A DNA stretch of 20,897 bases, taken from an uncultured Lachnospiraceae bacterium (lineage in GTDB: Bacteria > Bacillota > Clostridia > Lachnospirales > Lachnospiraceae). Shown in pieces: positions 8,638 through 16,219 of this stretch. The stretch covers positions 1-20,897 of the forward strand of contig CACYEU010000176.1 of assembly GCA_902773445.1 (NCBI GenBank), in the 5' to 3' direction. A program made the position numbers and the translations under genes. The notes beneath the pieces were generated by a model. It had not been told where the DNA came from, did not search any database, and worked only from the letters and a program-made list of their open reading frames with translations. Each line of letters starts with the position of its first letter. The first letter of the stretch is position 1.

Positions 8638-9270
8638 ATGAGGGTGGATATCAGGACATGCGAGCTTGGAATGCTTGCGACTAATTGCTATATCGTCGGC
8701 AGCGGGGAACGTTTGCTGATCATCGATCCGGGCGACTGTCCTCCGGGTTTCATCGATGCTGTTGAGGCTGACGGACGCACTCCCGAAGCGATCCTGCTGA
8801 CACATGGTCACTATGATCATTTCCTCGGTGTCGATTCGATCGCCGGGCATTTTCATCTTCCGGTCTATGCGCTGGACAAAGAAAAACCGGCTTTGGAAAA
8901 CTCACAGATCAATCTGTCAAAAATGTTCTCCGGGAAAGATGAGGCACTGACGACACCGATCACCTATTTTTCGGAAGGTGACATACTGGAACTGGCGGGA
9001 ATGAAGATCCGTACGATCTGGGTGCCCGGACACTCACCCGGCGGCTGTTGTTACTATATTTCCGAAGAAAATGTGCTGTTCTCAGGTGATTGTCTGTTCT
9101 GCGGAAGTATCGGGCGAACCGACTTTCCGCAAGGGGATTATGAGGCGCTGATTTCGACGCTCAAGAATAAAATCCTGATCCTGCCGGATGATACTCAGGT
9201 TTTCCCCGGACACGGACCAGGCACAACGATCGGATATGAACGCGTCAGCAATCCGTATCTGGCGCGATGA
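8638..9270 (+). CDS. MBL-fold metallo-hydrolase (glyoxalase II-like, YqgX type)
   Basis: The 210-residue single-domain protein has the metallo-beta-lactamase metal-binding set: THGHYDH (His56, His58, Asp60, His61), GHSPGGCCYY, FSGDCLFCGSIGRTD and PGHGPGT. These bind two metal ions. The pattern is that of hydroxyacylglutathione hydrolase-like proteins, and this gene is regularly found after rel in Bacillota, where its true substrate is not settled. A thioester or similar hydrolysis is the most that can be inferred. It starts 7 bases after rel with only a weak GGGG upstream, and its TGA overlaps the ATG of hemZ (ATGA at 9267-9270). The D-aminoacyl-tRNA deacylase gene dtd often found between rel and this gene is absent. 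Confidence 0.88.
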   Translation: MRVDIRTCELGMLATNCYIVGSGERLLIIDPGDCPPGFIDAVEADGRTPEAILLTHGHYDHFLGVDSIAGHFHLPVYALDKEKPALENSQINLSKMFSGKDEALTTPITYFSEGDILELAGMKIRTIWVPGHSPGGCCYYISEENVLFSGDCLFCGSIGRTDFPQGDYEALISTLKNKILILPDDTQVFPGHGPGTTIGYERVSNPYLAR

Positions 9271-10673
9271 TCGAAGTTCGATGCGGCAACAGGCGGCTCG
9301 CATATGACGCCTATCATATTACAGCAGCTTTCTTTCCGGAGGCGGTGCTGAGAGGACAGATCAGACAGATCCCGACCGACGGTGAAGACGGGGGAATTGA
9401 GATCCGCATCGATGAACGGACGGCAGCAAGGATCGATTCAGACGATAAGCTTGCAGCCGGCTGTATGCTCTATGATGCATTAGCCATGGAAACAGGGCGG
9501 ACACTACCCTGGGGGATCCTGACCGGAATCCGCCCGACTAAGATCATCCGGCGATGGATCACTGACGGTATCAGTGATGACGAGTGCATCAGAAGGTTTT
9601 CGGAAGACTATCGCGCCGACAGAGAAAAAGCCGCTCTTGCCCTTGCGATCGCCAAACGGGAACTGGATTACCTGAAAAAGGTCTTTGACGCCTGCAAAGG
9701 CAGACCGGGCGTCTGTCTGTATATTCATATTCCGTTCTGTCCGTCGCGGTGCCGGTACTGTTCGTTTGCATCGGTTCCGGCAGACCGGAATGCGGAGATG
9801 ATCAGTCCGTATCTGGAATCACTCAGAAAAGAGATGCGGGCGATCGCGCCGCTGATCGCCCGCCGTCCTGTCAGTTCTGTCTATATCGGTGGAGGAACGC
9901 CGACTTGTCTCGATAAAGAGCAGCTTGACTGCCTGCTGACAACAGTCAGGGATCTGTTCTGCGCGGATCAATGTGAATGGACTGTCGAGGCAGGCAGACC
10001 GGATACGATCACAGCGGAAAAACTGCGTGTTATGAAACATGCCGGAGTCACCAGGATTTCGATCAATCCGCAGACGATGAATGACCGGACACTCGAACGG
10101 ATCGGACGCGGTCATACAAGCGCACAGGTGAAAGAAGCCTTTGCAATTGCCAGAAAAGCGGGATTTACAAAGATCAATGCTGATCTGATCGCGGGACTCG
10201 ACGGGGAAACGATAGAAGATTTCAGAGAAACGCTGCAAAAGATCGGTGAATGCGGACCCGATCATCTGACCGTTCATTCACTGGCTGTCAAGCGGGCTTC
10301 GATCCTGGGGCAGCAGGAAGAGAAGCGAGTAACAGGTGCCGTTGAGGTCGTGAAAATGTGCGATGCGGCGCGGGAGTGGGCAGAAGACCACGGTTTAAAA
10401 CCGTATTACCTGTACCGCCAGAAGAATATGAGCGGAAACGGCGAAAATGTCGGCTATGCTCCGGAAGGCGGGGGATGTCTGTACAATATCCTGATCATGG
10501 AGGAAGTTCAGGATATCATCGCTTTCGGTGCCGGTGCGGTATCAAAATTTGTTGATCAAACGGATCAGGCCGGCAATCAGCGTATTGTGCGGGTCGACAA
10601 CGTCAAAGATCCGAAACTGTATATCGAAAAACTTGAAGAAATGATTCAGCGAAAGGAACAGATTCTATGTTGA
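9267..10673 (+). CDS. hemZ: Coproporphyrinogen III dehydrogenase-like radical SAM protein HemZ
   Basis: The 468-residue protein has an N-terminal region of ~145 residues typical of HemZ, then a radical SAM core beginning VCLYIHIPFCPSRCRYCSF with the cluster cysteines 158, 162 and 165. VYIGGGTPT is the glycine-rich SAM-binding strand; TVEAGRPDT and RISINPQTM follow as in the HemN/HemW/HemZ superfamily. The name implies oxygen-independent oxidation of coproporphyrinogen III in haem synthesis, but no other haem genes are visible and members of this superfamily include haem chaperones. The specific reaction is therefore uncertain. The start overlaps the preceding stop by four bases (ATGA) and its end overlaps hisS by seven bases. 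The position between the MBL hydrolase and hisS matches many clostridial genomes. Confidence 0.9.
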   Translation: MIEVRCGNRRLAYDAYHITAAFFPEAVLRGQIRQIPTDGEDGGIEIRIDERTAARIDSDDKLAAGCMLYDALAMETGRTLPWGILTGIRPTKIIRRWITDGISDDECIRRFSEDYRADREKAALALAIAKRELDYLKKVFDACKGRPGVCLYIHIPFCPSRCRYCSFASVPADRNAEMISPYLESLRKEMRAIAPLIARRPVSSVYIGGGTPTCLDKEQLDCLLTTVRDLFCADQCEWTVEAGRPDTITAEKLRVMKHAGVTRISINPQTMNDRTLERIGRGHTSAQVKEAFAIARKAGFTKINADLIAGLDGETIEDFRETLQKIGECGPDHLTVHSLAVKRASILGQQEEKRVTGAVEVVKMCDAAREWAEDHGLKPYYLYRQKNMSGNGENVGYAPEGGGCLYNILIMEEVQDIIAFGAGAVSKFVDQTDQAGNQRIVRVDNVKDPKLYIEKLEEMIQRKEQILC

Positions 10674-11920
10674 CAAAGAAACCGGTCACCGGTATGCGTG
10701 ACATGATGCCCGACGAGATGGAGGTCAGGAATTATGTCCTGAATACGATCCGTGATGTCTATACCGGCTATGGATTCATACAGATCGAAACACCCGTCTG
10801 TGAACATCTGAGCAATCTGATGAGCAAGCAGGGCGGCGACAATGAAAAATTGATTTTCAAGATTCTGAAAAGAGGAAAGAAGCTTCACCTTGATACTGCC
10901 GAAACTGAAGAGGATGTCTCGGACATGGGTCTTCGTTATGATCTGACCGTTCCGCTTTGCCGGTATTACAGCGCACACAAGGAAGAACTGCCATCACCGT
11001 TCAAGGCGCTTCAGACAGGCCCGGTATGGCGCGCTGACAGGCCGCAGAAGGGACGTTTCCGCCAGTTTGTCCAGTACGACATCGACATTCTCGGCGAGCC
11101 GTCTGAGATCGCTGAGATCGAGCTGATCCTCGCAATGACCGATGTGCTCGATAAGCTGACGTTTAAAGATTTTACGATCCGGATCAACGACAGGAGGCTG
11201 CTTTTCGCGATGGCGGAATATGCCGGTTTCCCGGAAGATGAGTATGAATCAGTGCTGATCACACTCGATAAGATGGACAAGATCGGTATGGACGGCGTGC
11301 TGGCCGAGTGGCGTGAGAAAGGATATGCCGATTCGTCGATCGAGCTCTTCTCAAATCTGCTCGCTCAGATCACCAGAGATCAGGCCGGTATTGAGATCTG
11401 CCGCAAAGCACTGACAGGCATTCTGGATCCGGCCGTCTGTGACAGCCTGAACAAGATCATCTCTGTCGTGGGACAGGTATCCCGGGCAAAAGTCGACCTG
11501 GTCTTCGATCCGACACTTGTGCGCGGTATGGGTTACTATACGGGAACGATTTTTGAGATCGCAATGTCGGAGGCTGAGGTATCGGTCGGCGGCGGAGGCC
11601 GCTATGACAAAATGGTCGGAAAATTCACCGGACAGGATGTACCGGCCTGCGGTTTTTCGATCGGTTTTGAAAGGATCATGATGGTACTGATGGAAAAAGG
11701 CTTTGTACCGCCTGATCAGAGGATGAAAAAGGCTCTGCTGCTTGATAAGAAGCTTGACACCGAAGCGCTGATCAAAGTGTTCGGCGAAGCGCAGGAAGAG
11801 CGCAGCAGCGGAAAGACGGTCAACATCACGAATATGAAAAAGAACAAACGTTTCCAGATGGAGACGTTAAGTGAACAGGGTTACACCGATATACAGGATA
11901 TTTACAGCAAGGGAGAGTAA
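10667..11920 (+). CDS. hisS: Histidyl-tRNA synthetase
   Basis: The 417-residue class II synthetase charges tRNA-His with histidine. It begins KKPVTGMRDMMPDE, as HisRS does. Motif 2 is VWRADRPQKGRFRQF (residues 120-134) and the histidine-binding motif is LVRGMGYYTGTIFE starting at residue 284. Motif 3 is CGFSIGFERIMMVL. Two features differ from the common bacterial form. The histidine motif reads RGMGYY where RGLDYY is usual. The region after motif 3, where the ~95-residue anticodon-binding domain sits, has only ~64 residues from KKALLLD to the end. Both may be properties of a HisRS subclade. GAAAGGAA before ATG 10667 is the ribosome binding site, inside hemZ. No T-box leader is visible because the start is embedded in the upstream gene. 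Confidence 0.93.
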   Translation: MLTKKPVTGMRDMMPDEMEVRNYVLNTIRDVYTGYGFIQIETPVCEHLSNLMSKQGGDNEKLIFKILKRGKKLHLDTAETEEDVSDMGLRYDLTVPLCRYYSAHKEELPSPFKALQTGPVWRADRPQKGRFRQFVQYDIDILGEPSEIAEIELILAMTDVLDKLTFKDFTIRINDRRLLFAMAEYAGFPEDEYESVLITLDKMDKIGMDGVLAEWREKGYADSSIELFSNLLAQITRDQAGIEICRKALTGILDPAVCDSLNKIISVVGQVSRAKVDLVFDPTLVRGMGYYTGTIFEIAMSEAEVSVGGGGRYDKMVGKFTGQDVPACGFSIGFERIMMVLMEKGFVPPDQRMKKALLLDKKLDTEALIKVFGEAQEERSSGKTVNITNMKKNKRFQMETLSEQGYTDIQDIYSKGE

Positions 11921-13722
11921 TGACAATGGCTGAATCAATGACAGGACTTAAGAGAACGCACCGCTGCGGCGAACTGAGCGCGGCCAATGCCGGCGAGCGC
12001 GTGACCGTGATGGGATGGGTGCAGAAGAACCGCAACAAAGGCAGTCTGGCCTTTGTCGATCTGCGTGACCGTACGGGTATCCTTCAGCTCGTGTTTGAAG
12101 AAGGATCGACTGATCCGGCCGTTATGGCGAAAGCGGCAGCACTTCGCGCGGAGTATGTGATCGCGGCAGTCGGAACCGTTCAGAAACGAGCGGGAGCTGT
12201 CAATGACAAAATCGCAACCGGAGAGATCGAGATCGCGGTCGAAGAACTGCGGATCCTCGCGGAAGCTGACACACCGCCGTTCCAGGTCGAAGAGGACAGC
12301 AAAACAAAGGAAGAGCTTCGTCTCAAATACCGTTATATCGACTTGCGCAGACCTGATCTGCAGCGCAATCTGATGCTGCGCCACCGTGTGACGACACTGA
12401 CGAGACAATTCCTTGAGAAAGAAGGCTTCCTTGATATCGAAACGCCGATCCTCTGCAAGAGTACGCCTGAGGGCGCGCGCGATTATCTTGTCCCGAGCCG
12501 GATCCATCAGGGATGCTTTTACGCACTGCCTCAGAGCCCTCAGATCTTTAAACAGCTTCTGATGTGCTCGGGCTTTGACCGCTATATGCAGATCGCTAAA
12601 TGTTTCCGTGACGAGGATCTGCGCGCCGACAGACAGCCGGAATTCACACAGATCGATATGGAGCTTTCGTTTGTCGATGTCGACGATGTGATCGATATCA
12701 ACAGCAGACTGATGGTCTATCTTTTCAAAGAGATCCTCGATGTCGATATCCCTTACCCGATCCCGCGTATGACGTGGCAGGAGGCGATGGAGCGCTTTGG
12801 ATCGGACAAACCCGATCTGCGCTTCGGCATGGAACTGATCGATCTCTCAGAGGTCGTCAGCGGCTGCGGATTCGGAGTGTTTGAAAATGCAGTTGCGTCC
12901 GGCGGCAGCGTACGGGCTCTCTGCGCGAAAGGAGCCGGTTCGCTTTCGCGAAAGAAGATCGATAAGCTGGTCAGCTTTGTCAGAGACTACGGCGCAGGCG
13001 GACTTGCCTATATGCAGCTGGCCGAAGACGGAACGCGCAAAGCATCATTTGCCAAGTTTGTCTCGGAAGATCTGCTGGATCAGATCATCGGAAAATGTGA
13101 AGCGGAAAACGGCGATCTGATTTTGATCGCGGCCGGTACAAACAAGGTGGTCTTTGACAGCCTCGGCGCGCTTCGCGTCCATCTGGGCAAACAGCTCGGG
13201 CTGATCGATCCTTCAGAATTCAAATTCCTCTGGGTCGTCGATTTTCCGCAGTTTGAGTGGAGTGATGAACAGGGACGGTTCCTCGCGATGCACCATCCGT
13301 TTACAATGCCGTATGAAGAGGATATTCAGTATCTGAAGAGCGATCCTGCAAGAGTCCGCGCAAAGGCCTATGATATCGTGTTAAACGGCACTGAGCTTGG
13401 CGGCGGAAGCGTCAGGATCTCGCGCGCCGATGTTCAGGAAAAAATGTTCGAAGCACTTGGCTTCACACCGGAGCAGGCATATGAACGCTTCGGTTTCCTG
13501 CTTGATGCGTTCCGCTACGGCGTACCGCCTCACGCAGGACTTGCCTATGGCCTTGACCGCATCGTAATGCTGATGACTGGCGTTGATTCGATCAGAGACT
13601 GTATGGCATTCCCGAAAGTCAAAGACGCTTCTGACCTGATGAGTGAGGCACCGGGAGTTGTCGAGGACGCACAGCTTGAAGAACTCGGACTTGCGCTGCG
13701 TGAGCCTGAGAGCGAAGACTGA
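11920..13722 (+). CDS. aspS: Aspartyl-tRNA synthetase, bacterial type
   Basis: The 600-residue class II enzyme charges tRNA-Asp with aspartate. Domains in order: N-terminal OB-fold anticodon-binding domain (VTVMGWVQKNRNKG, LAFVDLRDRTGILQLVFE); catalytic core with the linker RYRYIDLRRPDLQ-type segment (here KYRYIDLRRPDLQ) and motif 2 FRDEDLRADRQPEFTQID (about residues 228-245); the bacterial GAD insert; GGGSVRISRADVQ; and motif 3 GLAYGLDRIVMLM (about residues 539-551). Length is normal for the bacterial type. The ATG at 11920 overlaps the hisS TAA (TAATG) with GGGAGAG just before it; ATG 11926 in the same frame is also possible and would remove two residues. Paired hisS-aspS is common in Bacillota. 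It ends only 7 bases before tRNA-Sec. Confidence 0.97.
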   Translation: MTMAESMTGLKRTHRCGELSAANAGERVTVMGWVQKNRNKGSLAFVDLRDRTGILQLVFEEGSTDPAVMAKAAALRAEYVIAAVGTVQKRAGAVNDKIATGEIEIAVEELRILAEADTPPFQVEEDSKTKEELRLKYRYIDLRRPDLQRNLMLRHRVTTLTRQFLEKEGFLDIETPILCKSTPEGARDYLVPSRIHQGCFYALPQSPQIFKQLLMCSGFDRYMQIAKCFRDEDLRADRQPEFTQIDMELSFVDVDDVIDINSRLMVYLFKEILDVDIPYPIPRMTWQEAMERFGSDKPDLRFGMELIDLSEVVSGCGFGVFENAVASGGSVRALCAKGAGSLSRKKIDKLVSFVRDYGAGGLAYMQLAEDGTRKASFAKFVSEDLLDQIIGKCEAENGDLILIAAGTNKVVFDSLGALRVHLGKQLGLIDPSEFKFLWVVDFPQFEWSDEQGRFLAMHHPFTMPYEEDIQYLKSDPARVRAKAYDIVLNGTELGGGSVRISRADVQEKMFEALGFTPEQAYERFGFLLDAFRYGVPPHAGLAYGLDRIVMLMTGVDSIRDCMAFPKVKDASDLMSEAPGVVEDAQLEELGLALREPESED

Positions 13723-13729
13723 CAGACAG

Positions 13730-13828
13730 GGGGACGGAAGGGTAACTGGTGTGCCCCCCGGTCTTCAAAACCGGTGTGGGGCGCCACAGGGCGTCCCGGG
13801 TGGGTTCGATTCCCACACGTCCTCGCCA
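13730..13828 (+). tRNA. selC: tRNA-Sec, anticodon UCA
   Basis: The 99-base tRNA folds by eye as a bacterial selenocysteine tRNA. The acceptor pairs GGGGACG (13730-13736) with CGTCCTC (13818-13824); the eighth position would be a G13737/A13817 mismatch. The D stem is GGGTA (13740-13744) with TGCCC (13752-13756). The anticodon stem is CCGGT with ACCGG around loop CTTCAAA, placing TCA at 13765-13767 to read UGA. The variable arm is a perfect 8-pair stem GGGGCGCC/GGCGTCCC (13778-13797, one G-T pair) with loop ACAG. The T arm is GTGGG-TTCGATT-CCCAC. G13825 is the discriminator and CCA is encoded. The long variable arm and UCA anticodon together are diagnostic. It is in the same orientation and close to aspS and trxB, so it must be cut out of a mixed transcript or have a promoter within aspS. 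Confidence 0.97.
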
Positions 13829-13855
13829 TAAACAAGATTATCAGGAGGAATGGTT

Positions 13856-14794
13856 ATGTATGATGTGATCATTATCGGAGCTGGACCTGCGGGTCTGTCG
13901 GCCGGGATCTATGCGGGCAGAGCCAAACTTTCCACGCTGATCATTGAAATGGATGTCGACGGCGGTCAGATCACCGAGACAAACCGTGTTGAGAACTATC
14001 CCGGCCAGATCCCCGGCGGAGAGACCGGCGCTGAACTGGTCGAGCGAATGACAAAACAGTGCGAAGACTTTGGCTGCGAGCGGGCAAAAGATACGGTCCG
14101 CAGTGTCGAGTTCGGATCAGAGGGCGGTGCACATAAGGTGATCGGCGACAAAGCCGAATACGAGGCGAAGACGCTCATTATCGCGACCGGCGCTTCACCG
14201 AAGCCGACCGGGGTGACAGGAGAAGAAGAGTTCCGCGGCCGCGGTGTTTCCTATTGCGCGACCTGTGACGCGAATTTTTTTAAAGACCTTGATATCTACG
14301 TGATCGGCGGAGATTCATCGGCGCTCGGAGGTGCCGTCTATCTGTCCAGATTCGGCCGTCATGTCTATCTGATCCACAGAGGCAGTGAAGTGACCGGCTC
14401 TGATACGATCAAGGAACGGGTCAGAACAAGCGATCAGATCACGACGATCCCGAATTCGGTCGTGACGGAGCTTGCCGGTGACCAGCTGCTTTCCAGAATT
14501 ACGATCAAAAATGAATCAGACGGCTCAGAAGAGACTTTTGAAGCCGATCCGGCAGACGGTGTATTTGGCGTGTTCTTCATCGGCACTCAGCCGAATACTG
14601 AATTGTTTGCTGCCGGTATCCTCGAGATGGATGAAAAAGGCTATATTCCGACCGATGAAGAAATGCGTACGAATATCCCGGGCGTCTTTGCAGCCGGAGA
14701 TGTACGCGTCAAGACACTTCGTCAGGTCGTGACGGCAGCCAGCGACGGCGCGATCGCCGCTGTCAGCGCAGGCCATTATATCAGCGGAAAATAA
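13856..14794 (+). CDS. trxB: Thioredoxin reductase-like flavoprotein with altered NADPH motifs
   Basis: The 312-residue protein has the low-molecular-weight thioredoxin reductase layout: an FAD-binding IIIGAGPAGLSAGIYA at the start, ENYPGQIPGG, ATGASPK, redox-active CATC at residues 134-137, and the C-terminal FAD motif GVFAAGDVRVKTLRQVVTA. These support an FAD dithiol/disulfide oxidoreductase. The NADPH domain is unusual: the GxGxxA motif reads GGDSSA (151-156), with Asp for the third-position glycine, and HRRxxxR reads HRGSEVT (174-180). Clostridial relatives lacking these motifs take electrons from ferredoxin or other donors instead of NADPH; that is a possibility here, not shown. I chose ATG 13856 because AGGAGG (13843-13848) is 7 bases upstream; ATG 13850 would be almost touching it. 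It sits between tRNA-Sec and selA. Confidence 0.88.
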   Translation: MYDVIIIGAGPAGLSAGIYAGRAKLSTLIIEMDVDGGQITETNRVENYPGQIPGGETGAELVERMTKQCEDFGCERAKDTVRSVEFGSEGGAHKVIGDKAEYEAKTLIIATGASPKPTGVTGEEEFRGRGVSYCATCDANFFKDLDIYVIGGDSSALGGAVYLSRFGRHVYLIHRGSEVTGSDTIKERVRTSDQITTIPNSVVTELAGDQLLSRITIKNESDGSEETFEADPADGVFGVFFIGTQPNTELFAAGILEMDEKGYIPTDEEMRTNIPGVFAAGDVRVKTLRQVVTAASDGAIAAVSAGHYISGK

Positions 14795-14800
14795 AACCGG

Positions 14801-16219
14801 ATGAACAGACAGGAACTCTACAGAAGAATCCCGAAAGTAGACCGGCTGCTTGAAGACAGCCGGATCAGAGAGCTTATCGGCCGATACGGTGATGAGCTCG
14901 TTTCCTCATGCATTCGGGAGAAACTTGACGGCTTGCGCGAAATGATCGGTAAGGCCGTGACCGGAGATGAGTTGAGCAACGAAGAAACGGAGATCACTTC
15001 GATCGTCTCCGGAATCGAGAAGAGAGTCATCGAGGCCTCTGAACCGGGTCTTAAGCGTGTGATCAACGCGACCGGCACGATCCTGCATACAAATCTCGGC
15101 AGAGCACCCATCGGCAAAGAATTCGCGGCGCGGGCTGCGGAATTGATGTCCGGATATACCAACATCGAATATGATCTTGGTAAGGGAACGCGCGGGAAGC
15201 GCGGAGGCCGCTGCGAGGAATTGATCAGACAGCTGACCGGTGCGGAGGATGCGCTGATCGTCAACAATAATGCGGCGGCAGTCCTGCTGATCCTGAACGG
15301 ACTCTGCTCCGGGCGTGAAGTGATCGTCTCACGCGGAGAACTGGTTGAGATCGGAGGCCATTTCAGGATGCCCGATGTCATGGAGGCAAGCGGATGCAGA
15401 CTGTGTGAGGTCGGAACGACCAACAAGACACATCTGGCTGATTATCAGAGGGCAGTCACACCGCGCACGGCTGCGATGATGAAAGTACATACAAGCAATT
15501 TCAGAGTCATAGGATTTACTGATGAAGTATCGCCAGGCGAGCTGGCTGAATTAGCCCACAGCAAGGGACTGCTGATGATCGAGGATCTCGGAAGCGGGAG
15601 ACTGATCGAAACAGAGTATAACAGCCTTGGCGATGAACCGTCTGTCGCATCGTGTTTAGAAAACGGCGCTGACGTTATCTGCTTCAGCGGCGATAAGCTG
15701 CTCGGAGGTCCGCAGGCCGGGATCATTCTCGGCAAGACAGAGATCATTGAAAAACTCCGCAGCCATCCTGTGATGCGCGCGCTGCGGCCCGACAAGGTCA
15801 CAGCGTCTCTGTTGGAGATGACACTGCTTGCCTATTTTGACAAAGATAACGCGTTGAAGACGATTCCGGCTCTCCGTATGGCAGCCGCTTCTGCCGAAGA
15901 GCTGACCGTAAAGGCAAACGAACTGAAAACTGCGATCGAGAGACAGTGTGAGGAAGCAGGCCGTTGTGACATCGAAGTCAGCATTGAACCGGTGACCGAT
16001 CAGATCGGCGGAGGAGCGCTACCTGAAACAGCGCTTGAAGGAGCTGCTGTCCGGATCCGTTTGGGCAGACCGGCAGGGGAGGCAGAAAAGCAGGCGCTTC
16101 TCGGATGCCGGATCCCGGTCATCCCGCGTTTTGCCGATCATGATATTTATCTGAGTGTCAGAACAATCGACAGAGATGATTTCAGTATGCTTGCCGGTAT
16201 GCTTGCAGAGGTCTTATGA
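14801..16219 (+). CDS. selA: L-seryl-tRNA(Sec) selenium transferase SelA
   Basis: The 472-residue pyridoxal-phosphate enzyme converts Ser-tRNA-Sec to Sec-tRNA-Sec using selenophosphate; in bacteria it forms a large ring-shaped oligomer in the cytosol. The N-terminal ~70 residues form the tRNA-binding region (RRIPKVDRLLED). The core has INATGTILHTNLGRAP (89-104), NNNAAAVLLIL (155-165), ELVEIGGHFRMPDVM (180-194), GTTNKTHLADY (205-215) and the cofactor lysine at 299 in CFSGDKLLGGPQAG. Length and motifs are normal for the family. The ATG at 14801 is 6 bases after the trxB stop with only a poor ribosome binding site, and the TGA overlaps the selB ATG (ATGA). The gene therefore appears tied to its neighbours translationally. 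The selenophosphate synthetase gene selD is not in the window. Confidence 0.97.
   Translation: MNRQELYRRIPKVDRLLEDSRIRELIGRYGDELVSSCIREKLDGLREMIGKAVTGDELSNEETEITSIVSGIEKRVIEASEPGLKRVINATGTILHTNLGRAPIGKEFAARAAELMSGYTNIEYDLGKGTRGKRGGRCEELIRQLTGAEDALIVNNNAAAVLLILNGLCSGREVIVSRGELVEIGGHFRMPDVMEASGCRLCEVGTTNKTHLADYQRAVTPRTAAMMKVHTSNFRVIGFTDEVSPGELAELAHSKGLLMIEDLGSGRLIETEYNSLGDEPSVASCLENGADVICFSGDKLLGGPQAGIILGKTEIIEKLRSHPVMRALRPDKVTASLLEMTLLAYFDKDNALKTIPALRMAAASAEELTVKANELKTAIERQCEEAGRCDIEVSIEPVTDQIGGGALPETALEGAAVRIRLGRPAGEAEKQALLGCRIPVIPRFADHDIYLSVRTIDRDDFSMLAGMLAEVL

Noticed and set aside
10560..10680. T-box or histidine-responsive leader before hisS
   Set aside because: The hisS start overlaps hemZ coding sequence, leaving no room for a leader, and no T-box consensus was seen.
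13545..13835. Small reading frames across tRNA-Sec on both strands
   Set aside because: They are translations of tRNA-Sec and the aspS end; such tRNA-derived frames are a known false-positive type.
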